Positions 1 through 4,972 of a stretch of 5,742 bases of DNA are shown piece by piece (position 1 is the stretch's first letter; every line of letters begins with the position of its first letter). A model generated the notes under the pieces. The model ran no database searches. It saw only the letters and a program-made list of their open reading frames with translations, and was not told the DNA's origin. Source of the DNA: Lachnospiraceae bacterium (GTDB taxonomy: Bacteria > Bacillota > Clostridia > Lachnospirales > Lachnospiraceae); the NCBI GenBank assembly GCA_021202575.1, contig JAJQCU010000333.1:1-5742 (forward strand), in the 5' to 3' direction. The position numbers and the translations under genes are program-made.

Positions 1-1872
1 CTGGATCTGGACTTTACAGATATGGATCTGGGAGAAATGGAGCTGGATCTGAGCGGTCTGGATTTCAGCAGCCTGGACTTAAGCAGCATGGAGCTGGATT
101 TGAGCGGTTTGGATCTGTCCGGCATGGAGCTGGATTTGAGCGGCCTGGATCTGTCCGGCATGGAGCTGGATTTGAGCGGCCTGGATCTGAGCGGAATTGA
201 CTTAAGCGGGATCAATCTGGAGGACATAGACTGGGAAGGAATCCTGATGGACAGCGTTTCGATCGCCCTGCCTGAGGAGGACATGAGCGAGATGATGGAA
301 GAGCTGGTTTATGAGCTGATGGAGGGATACTGGAGTGAAAATGTAATTGATCAATATCAGATGGAAAGTCTGGAGGAAAGTCTGGAAGCGGTGTTAAGAG
401 CTTATCTGGATACAGACGAGGCAAAGGGGCTTCTTACCGTTTTTTATCAGGAAACAGGGATGGGGGAAATCACCACGGAGGATATGATTTCCATCCTTAT
501 GGGAAATAAAAGTATTTCAGATTTTACGGATGATGAGGAGGTTGCCAACAGTTTTACAGAGCTCAGCGGAGATCTGATGATCGGGTTTTACGCGTATTTT
601 GAAGAGAATGCCCTGAAAAAAGATGAGAACGGCGAAAGCGTAAGCTTTACCGACTATCTGACCGGGGAAACGGCGGCGGGAATTTTAGAGAACTTCGCGG
701 CGACCGTGTCCGGGGAATTCCAGCTGGAAATAGATGCTTCCTCGCTGGAGGAGGCGCTCACCGCCGCCGTCGAGGAGCAGATTGTGTCCGTGCTGGAGGA
801 ACAGATAGCGGCTGTCATGGAACAGTATATGGCTTCCATGATGAATACCCTTCAGGACGCCATTACCGCGGCCATTGAGGAGCAGATGACATCAATTATG
901 GCACAGGTTTCAGCGGCCATCGAGGCACAGATGACGGAAATCATGGAAGAGGCCATGGATCAGATCGCGGAGCAGATCACAGCGGCCATCGAGGAGCAGA
1001 TGACGGAAATTATGGAGCAGATGGCGGACAGCATTGAGGAGCAGATTACGGCTGCCATGTCGGACGTCATGGATCAGATCGCGGATAGTATTGAGGACGC
1101 CATGTCGGACATGATGGAGGAGATGACGGAAAGCCTGGAGGAGATGTTTACCATCGACGCAGACACCCTGTCGGAAGTCTTTGAATTCAATCTGGACAGT
1201 GAAAGCCTGGCGGAAATCATGGCTTCCTTAAGCTCCTCCGGCGCGGCTACCTACAGCAGCAATCTGGAGAGCTTTGGCTACATTGATTTTGCCAATCCAT
1301 CGGAGATCGATATTTATCCGACCGATTTTAAGAACAAAGAGAAGGTCATCGACATCCTGGATGATTATAACCAGCGGATGGAGGATGAGGGAAAGTCCGA
1401 ACAGGTCATCACCTACACGGATACAGTGGGGCTTTTGATGTCCTCTGTGACAACGATCATCGATGTGATTTCCTATGTCCTGATCGCCTTTGTGTCGGTG
1501 TCCCTGATTGTGTCCTCCATCATGATCGGCATTATCACTTATATTTCCGTGCTGGAGCGCACCAGAGAGATTGGAATCCTCCGCGCCATCGGTGCCTCCA
1601 AAAACAATATCTCCCAGATATTCAACGCGGAGACTCTGATCGTCGGCTTCTGCGCCGGAGCCATCGGCATCGGAATTTCCTACGCCCTTCTGGTGACGAT
1701 CAACTACCTGATCCATCGGCTCGCTGAGACCGAGGACGTCAGCGCGGTGCTCATGCCGCGGTACGCGGTCATCCTGGTCATTCTGAGCATGGTGCTGACC
1801 CTGATCGGAGGACTGATTCCTTCCGCCTCCGCGGCCAAAAAGGATCCAGTGACGGCGCTGAGGACGGAATAG
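1..1872 (+). CDS. ABC transporter permease, MacB/FtsX-like, C-terminal part (5' end outside window)
   Basis: The reading frame is open from base 1, so the true start lies upstream; 623 residues are visible. Residues about 13-80 are LDLSG-type repeats. Residues about 248-383 form a predicted acidic, Met-rich helical stalk. The C-terminus is a typical FtsX/MacB permease domain: a membrane segment about 489-515, the cytoplasmic coupling motif ERTREIGILRAIGAS (519-533), membrane segments about 545-571 and 589-611, and the usual ending PSASAAKKDPVTALR. In this family the region before the first of these segments is extracytoplasmic and anchored by an earlier N-terminal helix; that helix, and possibly a fused or adjacent ATP-binding domain, would lie off the left edge (inference). 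MacB-like machines couple ATP hydrolysis to conformational change outside the membrane, such as peptide export or envelope signalling. The substrate cannot be named. The ectodomain is far larger than in MacB or FtsX. Family is confident, function is not. Confidence 0.9.
   Translation: MDLDFTDMDLGEMELDLSGLDFSSLDLSSMELDLSGLDLSGMELDLSGLDLSGMELDLSGLDLSGIDLSGINLEDIDWEGILMDSVSIALPEEDMSEMMEELVYELMEGYWSENVIDQYQMESLEESLEAVLRAYLDTDEAKGLLTVFYQETGMGEITTEDMISILMGNKSISDFTDDEEVANSFTELSGDLMIGFYAYFEENALKKDENGESVSFTDYLTGETAAGILENFAATVSGEFQLEIDASSLEEALTAAVEEQIVSVLEEQIAAVMEQYMASMMNTLQDAITAAIEEQMTSIMAQVSAAIEAQMTEIMEEAMDQIAEQITAAIEEQMTEIMEQMADSIEEQITAAMSDVMDQIADSIEDAMSDMMEEMTESLEEMFTIDADTLSEVFEFNLDSESLAEIMASLSSSGAATYSSNLESFGYIDFANPSEIDIYPTDFKNKEKVIDILDDYNQRMEDEGKSEQVITYTDTVGLLMSSVTTIIDVISYVLIAFVSVSLIVSSIMIGIITYISVLERTREIGILRAIGASKNNISQIFNAETLIVGFCAGAIGIGISYALLVTINYLIHRLAETEDVSAVLMPRYAVILVILSMVLTLIGGLIPSASAAKKDPVTALRTE
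37..240 (+). repeat. LDLSG-type in-frame repeats, including three tandem 36-bp units
   Basis: The permease gene encodes a run of five-residue units of the form (L/I)-D-L-S-G, broken at intervals by the dipeptide Met-Glu. Three tandem 36-bp units (88-123, 124-159, 160-195) each encode MELDLSGLDLSG and differ at only a few third-codon positions. A more diverged unit precedes them (37-87), and decayed five-residue units follow (196-240, IDLSG, INLED, IDWEG). The pattern resembles a pentapeptide repeat (D-L-S-G), but with a bulky residue where that family prefers a small one, and the Met-Glu insertions break the five-residue register. No Lys or Arg occurs here, so the segment is strongly acidic. 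It lies in the predicted extracellular part of the protein. Confidence 0.9.
913..1050 (+). repeat. Two 69-bp in-frame repeats in the helical stalk of the permease
   Basis: Two adjacent 23-residue units (residues 305-327 and 328-350 of the visible protein) both begin AAIE-x-QMTEIME and end EQIT, matching at 17 of 23 positions. At DNA level the first 33 bases are nearly identical, while the middle has diverged. A shorter related unit precedes them from 868 (AAIEEQMTSIM) and a further decayed one follows from 1051. The spacing of Ile, Met and Ala fits an amphipathic helix or coiled coil, so internal duplication probably lengthened an extracellular stalk. Confidence 0.75.
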
Positions 1873-1969
1873 GAGAAAACAGGTTTTACGTGTTTTAGGG
1901 AAACTCATTTTCCCCAATCTTCCTGCCAGTTACATGAATAAGTATTACCGCCTATTGAATTTCATGAGA

Positions 1970-1992
1970 AATCTCTATGGTGGGGCCAGGTG
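1970..1992 (+). repeat. Left copy of a 23-bp imperfect direct repeat flanking the ATPase gene
   Basis: This segment matches 3676-3698 at 19 of 23 positions in the same orientation, with shared core TATGGnGGGGnCAGGTG. The left copy lies 86 bases before the ATPase start codon and the right copy starts 3 bases after its stop codon, so the pair brackets just that one gene. It may mark the ends of a mobile or recombining cassette (inference). Confidence 0.6.
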
Positions 1993-2011
1993 GCGCAAGA
2001 GGCCTGACCCC
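1982..2011 (+). other. GC-rich hairpin upstream of the ATPase gene
   Basis: GGGGCCAGG (1982-1990) can pair with CCTGACCCC (2003-2011) around a 12-base loop with one internal mismatch. The right arm is also the exact reverse complement of GGGGTCAGG at 3688-3696 beyond the ATPase gene. No T-tract follows, so this is not a convincing intrinsic terminator for the permease gene. A structured end of a cassette or a REP-like palindrome fits better. The rest of the spacer holds a short stem, GGGAAA (1898-1903) with TTTCCC (1909-1914), and an unsupported -10-like TAAAAT at 2049-2054. Confidence 0.55.
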
Positions 2012-2064
2012 GGTAAAATTTGGAATGTGAACAGCAGGCCGGAAAGTGTAAAATTACGGGTATA

Positions 2065-2071
2065 GAGGTGA
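2065..2071 (+). promoter_or_regulatory. Ribosome binding site that selects the GTG start of the ATPase gene
   Basis: GAGGTGA is a good Shine-Dalgarno match. It overlaps or abuts the ATG at 2072, which is therefore too close to be used. Seven bases separate GAGGTG (2065-2070) from the in-frame GTG at 2078, which is normal spacing. Confidence 0.7.
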
Positions 2072-2077
2072 ATGACA

Positions 2078-3673
2078 GTGAAATCTTTTAATACGGAGGG
2101 TACCTGCATCCCCGAAGAAAATTATATGGTTGATCTTACAGGCCGAATTGAGAAGATCGAAAAGGATTATATCGTCCGTGGAAAGTATTTCACGATCAAC
2201 CGTGCCAGACAATACGGGAAAACGACACTTCTTCATTTGCTCGAAAAGCATCTGCAAAAGAAATACATCGTGCTGAGCCTGAGCTTCGAGGCATCGGATG
2301 AGTATTTTACGTCACAATCTCATCTCGCGAAAGGCTTGAAATATGATCTGGGAAAGCGATTGAAGAGAGCTGGTCTGCCGGAATCGGTTGTGGCAGCCTG
2401 GGATCGCTCTTTTGAGACAGAGTTTCCGATGAAAGAGCTGAACGGGAGAATTACAGAATTATGTGATACCTGTGACCGGAAGATTGTCCTGATGATTGAT
2501 GAGGTGGATAAGAGCTCAGACAATCAGGTGTTTCTGTCATTTTTAGGAATGCTTCGCACCAAGTATCTGGCCAAACGGAGTGGCACGGATAATACATTTT
2601 TGTCAGTAATTCTGGCGGGAGTATATGATATTAAAAATCTGAAATTAAAGCTGCACCCGGATGAGCAGCCCAAATACAACAGTCCATGGAATATTTCAGC
2701 TGATTTTCTGGTGGATATGAGTTACTCAACAGCAGATATTTCAGGTATGCTGACAGAATATGAGGCGGATCACAGAACAGGCATGGATGTCGCGGGAATC
2801 GCGCAGCTTTTATATGATTACACATCCGGCTACCCTTATCTTGTTTCTGCCCTGTGCCAGATTATGGATGAGCAATTGCCGGGCGAAGCCGGGTTCGAAA
2901 CGCTTACCGATGCGTGGACCAGACAGGGTGTAGTAGAGGCGGAGCATCAATTGAGAAAGCGCATTCCGGTTCCGGCACTCTTTGATGACCTGACAAAAAA
3001 TCTGCAGGCGTATCCTACGTTGAAAAATATGATGAGCAGTATCCTTTTTTCCGGCGCTCGTTATCCGTTCAATATGGGCGTGGAAGAGATACAGCTGGGG
3101 GTTCAGTTTGGGTTTTTGAAAGAAAAAGACGGTGTGGTCGCGATTTCGAACCGTATCTTCGAAACGGCCATGTACGACACATTTATTGCTGAGATGGTCA
3201 TCAATGGCGACAGTACAGAGACTTACTGGGTAAGTATGCGTATTTATAACCAGTTTATTGTAAATGGACAGATTCAGATGGATCTTATCATGCGCAGATT
3301 TTATGATCATTTTCAGGAAATCTATGCTGACAGTGATGAGAAATTTCTGGAAGAACAGGGGCGCAGGCTGTTTCTGCTGTATTTGAAGCCGATCATCAAT
3401 GGCAGTGGGAACTATTACGTAGAAGCGCGTACCAGGGATATGAAGCGGACAGATGTGATTGTGGATTATCATGGGACACAGCATATTATCGGGATGAAGA
3501 TCTATCACGGAAACGAGTATAACAAGCGTGGAGAGGCGCAATTGTTTGATTATCTCACCTATTATAAGAAGGATGTCGGATATCTGCTGAGTTTCAATTT
3601 TAATAAAAAGAAAAAGACGGGGGTCAGTGAAATCCATTATAATGGAAAAAGAATTATGGAAGTGGTGGTATGA
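2078..3673 (+). CDS. AAA-ATPase_like protein with C-terminal PD-(D/E)XK nuclease-type domain (DUF1703-type)
   Basis: The product has 531 residues from GTG 2078; ATG 2072 is the alternative. The N-terminus (FNTEGTCIPEENYMVDL) and residues 35-55 are typical of the AAA-ATPase_like family. Walker A is RARQYGKTT (42-50), the family's form lacking the first glycine of a classic P-loop. Walker B is KIVLMIDEVD (135-144, D141/E142). The segments LAGVYDIKNLKLKL and SPWNISADF are further family hallmarks. The C-terminus (about 440-531) is the PD-(D/E)XK-like domain: RTDVIVD (D459), then IIGMKI (G472, K474), then NEYNKRGEAQLFDYL and GYLLSFNFNKKKK. Relatives usually read E-M-K or E-L-K here, so the catalytic acid appears replaced by Gly (codon GGG, one transition from GAG). 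The family is widespread and multicopy in gut Clostridia and Bacteroidetes; its role is unknown, with mobility or defence proposed only by inference. The gene stands alone between related flanking repeats and looks AT-richer than its neighbours. Confidence 0.93.
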   Translation: MKSFNTEGTCIPEENYMVDLTGRIEKIEKDYIVRGKYFTINRARQYGKTTLLHLLEKHLQKKYIVLSLSFEASDEYFTSQSHLAKGLKYDLGKRLKRAGLPESVVAAWDRSFETEFPMKELNGRITELCDTCDRKIVLMIDEVDKSSDNQVFLSFLGMLRTKYLAKRSGTDNTFLSVILAGVYDIKNLKLKLHPDEQPKYNSPWNISADFLVDMSYSTADISGMLTEYEADHRTGMDVAGIAQLLYDYTSGYPYLVSALCQIMDEQLPGEAGFETLTDAWTRQGVVEAEHQLRKRIPVPALFDDLTKNLQAYPTLKNMMSSILFSGARYPFNMGVEEIQLGVQFGFLKEKDGVVAISNRIFETAMYDTFIAEMVINGDSTETYWVSMRIYNQFIVNGQIQMDLIMRRFYDHFQEIYADSDEKFLEEQGRRLFLLYLKPIINGSGNYYVEARTRDMKRTDVIVDYHGTQHIIGMKIYHGNEYNKRGEAQLFDYLTYYKKDVGYLLSFNFNKKKKTGVSEIHYNGKRIMEVVV

Positions 3674-3675
3674 TC

Positions 3676-3698
3676 AATTTGTATGGAGGGGTCAGGTG
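3676..3698 (+). repeat. Right copy of the 23-bp imperfect direct repeat flanking the ATPase gene
   Basis: It starts three bases after the ATPase stop codon and matches 1970-1992 at 19 of 23 positions. It contains GGGGTCAGG (3688-3696), the exact reverse complement of the right arm of the upstream hairpin (2003-2011). The gene is therefore bounded both by long imperfect direct repeats and by a 9-bp perfect inverted repeat. No matching arm lies beside this copy, so no hairpin forms here. Confidence 0.6.
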
Positions 3699-3729
3699 AT
3701 ATTGAGCGTTTCACAGAGAGCAAAGATAC

Positions 3730-3756
3730 AACGGCTTTGTATTTTAACCGTTTTTT
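3730..3756 (+). terminator. Weak intrinsic terminator-like hairpin after the ATPase gene
   Basis: AACGG (3730-3734) can pair with CCGTT (3748-3752) around a 13-base loop, and the second arm runs into a T-tract (3751-3756). The stem is short and the loop long. It lies between two convergent genes, where a terminator is expected, but it would work mainly for the plus strand. Confidence 0.35.
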
Positions 3757-3787
3757 GTAAAACAATCTGCTCATATGGTGCCGGGCC

Positions 3788-4543
3788 TTAATATCCCAGC
3801 TCCATGGACCAGTATCCGCCGGTGGCGGTCTCAAAATAAGCCACATAGATGGTCGTTGCCAGAACCCACTCCATATTTTCCCGGTGGCCGTCCGACTCCA
3901 TCCAGGCGGCAAAGACATCCTCGGCGCTGTTGTAGCCCTTGGCAAGGTTCTCCCCCTTGACGAGGGAGCTGACGGTGTACCAGGGCTCGCCGTTGGGGCG
4001 GGTGTGGGACCAGGAGAGGGTGGCTTCGGCGGCTCTGATCTGTGAGGCTTCCTTCATATTCTCATCCCAGGTAAGGAGGGGTATCCCAATTTCCTCCCGG
4101 TGTTCATTTACCATGGTCAGGACTTTGTAGGCCTCCTCGTAGTGGAAGGTGCCGGTGACAGCCTCCGTGCTGGTCTGTATGGTGACGGTTTCATCCTCGG
4201 GGATGGAGACAGCGGAGCTGCCGGTATCTGATAAGGCGTCTGTGTTTTCCTCGAGAACGGCGGCGCTTCCGGCTGTGCCGGTATTTTCCTCCGCAAAGTC
4301 GGCGCTTCCGGTTGTATAGGTATCCTCCTTCGCAAGGCTGAAGTTCCCGGTTGTGTCGGTATTTTCTTCCGTAAGGCCGATGTATTCGTGGAGGTCAATG
4401 TTTCCCACAGGGTCGATGATAACCGTGAAGGAGGGCGAAGAGGTTTCCCTTCCTTCGCTTATTTCAGAATTTGAATTATATCCGGCGGAGACGGATACCG
4501 TAAACGCCAGGACCAACAGAACTGTCAGAAGTCTCTGTCTCAT
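3788..4543 (-). CDS. Secreted CAP/SCP-domain (PR-1-like) protein
   Basis: The product has 251 residues. The start at 4543 is chosen because it directly precedes a signal peptide (MRQRLLTVLLVLAFTVSVSA, likely cut after Ala20) and has the Shine-Dalgarno AAGGGTGA seven bases upstream; longer starts at 4570 or 4678 would bury the signal. A Thr/Glu/Ser-rich linker follows (about 21-132) with four 13-residue repeats (57-108). The CAP domain occupies about 135-251: EAYKVLTMVNEHRE, PLLTWDENMKEAS, SWSHTRPNG (H180), GENLAKGY (E198), AWMESDGHRENM (H220) and the final strand YWSMELGY. These are the conserved His/Glu positions of the CAP cavity. Bacterial CAP proteins are extracellular and mostly of unknown activity; many sit on spores or the cell surface. 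No LPXTG motif, lipobox or wall-binding repeat is visible, so the protein is probably released. It is convergent with the ATPase gene and divergent from xylB. Confidence 0.9.
   Translation of the reverse strand: MRQRLLTVLLVLAFTVSVSAGYNSNSEISEGRETSSPSFTVIIDPVGNIDLHEYIGLTEENTDTTGNFSLAKEDTYTTGSADFAEENTGTAGSAAVLEENTDALSDTGSSAVSIPEDETVTIQTSTEAVTGTFHYEEAYKVLTMVNEHREEIGIPLLTWDENMKEASQIRAAEATLSWSHTRPNGEPWYTVSSLVKGENLAKGYNSAEDVFAAWMESDGHRENMEWVLATTIYVAYFETATGGYWSMELGY
4220..4375 (-). repeat. Four tandem 13-residue (39-bp) repeats in the CAP-protein linker
   Basis: Residues 57-108 divide into four 13-residue units: LTEENTDTTGNFS, LAKEDTYTTGSAD, FAEENTGTAGSAA and VLEENTDALSDTG. The consensus is hydrophobic-x-E-E-N-T-x-T-x-G-S-x-x. 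The Thr, Ser, Glu and Gly content predicts an extended, flexible spacer between the signal-peptide cleavage site and the CAP domain. In-frame repeats of this sort can change copy number by slippage. Confidence 0.8.
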
Positions 4544-4728
4544 GCTGCTATCACCCTTCGTTTCTCCCATCAAATAAGGACTTGTCGGCCAATAACTTAT
4601 GTGTCTTGCACCGTCTAAAATGCGAATTGCAGGCTCTGAAAGCCTGGCCGTAGCCTGGCCGTTGGCATGCTCTGCCATGTTGTCCGCGGGGAAATGAATC
4701 TTTCACTGCCGCAGGAGCGGCAATCTCT
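4544..4728 (-). promoter_or_regulatory. Structured leader of the CAP gene
   Basis: From the predicted minus-strand promoter, the transcript would carry about 185 bases before the CAP start codon. It contains three short perfect stems: TGCCGC-AGGA-GCGGCA (4707-4722, plus-strand letters), TGGCA/TGCCA (4663-4667 with 4673-4677) and CAGGCT/AGCCTG (4630-4635 with 4641-4646). An 11-bp exact tandem duplication AGCCTGGCCGT occupies 4641-4651 and 4652-4662, so its first copy overlaps the last stem. The Shine-Dalgarno is at 4551-4558. The leader matches no riboswitch class that I recognise. Confidence 0.4.
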
Positions 4729-4734
4729 TTTCCC

Positions 4735-4763
4735 AGTTTAGCAGTTTTGCCTCTCTTTTTCAA
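4735..4763 (-). promoter_or_regulatory. Predicted housekeeping promoter for the CAP gene
   Basis: Read on the minus strand, TTGAAA (4763-4758) is followed after 17 bases by TAAACT (4740-4735), preceded by TGC, an extended -10. The -35 matches 5 of 6 and the -10 matches 4 of 6 consensus bases. Transcription would start near 4728 and run toward the CAP gene. Confidence 0.5.
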
Positions 4764-4785
4764 TCAGGGACAGGGAATGTTTTCC

Positions 4786-4800
4786 TTAAGATTTTCTTAA
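4786..4800. promoter_or_regulatory. Perfect AT-rich palindrome between divergent promoters
   Basis: TTAAGA-TTT-TCTTAA has six-base arms around three bases, the same layout as the palindrome inside the xylB promoter 27 bp downstream (centre to centre). It lies between the -35 boxes of the two divergent promoters, ending six bases before the xylB -35. It could be an activator or repressor site, or simply part of an AT-rich UP element. Confidence 0.35.
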
Positions 4801-4806
4801 TAATGA

Positions 4807-4835
4807 TTGTCCAAACCGGAACGGTTTGCTATAAT
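4807..4835 (+). promoter_or_regulatory. Strong extended -10 promoter for xylB
   Basis: TTGTCC (4807-4812) and a consensus TATAAT (4830-4835) are separated by exactly 17 bases, and TGC directly precedes the -10, making it an extended -10. Transcription should start near 4842, giving a leader of about 130 bases. Just before the xylB ribosome binding site, GCCGC (4941-4945) and GCGGC (4954-4958) could form a short stem. Confidence 0.8.
4812..4828. promoter_or_regulatory. Operator-like palindrome filling the xylB promoter spacer
   Basis: CAAACCG-GAA-CGGTTTG is a perfect inverted repeat with seven-base arms and a three-base centre. It covers nearly the whole spacer between -35 and -10, so a bound protein would block RNA polymerase. 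This is the classic position for a sugar-responsive repressor. It does not fit the CcpA cre consensus. The regulator's family cannot be named, and no regulator gene is in the window. Confidence 0.6.
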
Positions 4836-4972
4836 GGCTTCAGGAAAAATAAGTCTCTCCGGTGAAGCGGCGCGGACGAGGATCGGTGCGTTCAGGGGGC
4901 TGTGACAGCATGGCGTTTCAGATGTGTGGAGAGAGGAAAAGCCGCAGAATCCCGCGGCGGAATGGAGGACGC

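Noticed and set aside
88..195. Tandem 36-bp repeats as a possible CRISPR array
   Set aside because: The units abut with no spacers and stay in frame within a protein-coding gene.
1228..1917. Long open frame on the minus strand opposite the permease C-terminus
   Set aside because: It is the antisense shadow of a clear FtsX-domain coding sequence, is rich in His, Asp and Gln in no recognisable pattern, and has no family features.
2810..3637. 275-codon open frame on the minus strand inside the ATPase gene
   Set aside because: The plus-strand frame encodes well conserved family motifs; the minus frame shows no recognisable domain and is a shadow.
2003..3696. A classical insertion sequence with CCTGACCCC terminal inverted repeats
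   Set aside because: There is no transposase and no target-site duplication next to the ends; the inverted repeat is only 9 bp. A cassette boundary is kept only as a hypothesis.
4544..4678. N-terminal extension of the CAP protein starting at 4678 or 4570
   Set aside because: It would bury the signal peptide behind 9 or 45 residues, and the best ribosome binding site belongs to the start at 4543.
4707..4730. GC-rich stem followed by TCTCTTTT as a plus-strand terminator
   Set aside because: The T-tract is interrupted and no plus-strand gene ends nearby; it fits better as structure in the CAP-gene leader.
4834..4904. Short open frame overlapping the xylB -10 box as a leader peptide
   Set aside because: Its ATG lies within the -10 element, so it would not be on the transcript from that promoter.
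4910..4972. In-frame upstream ATG that would lengthen xylulokinase by 21 residues
   Set aside because: The FGGY kinase N-terminus begins at the ATG at 4973 with its own GGAGG; the extra residues are Arg-rich and unlike the family.
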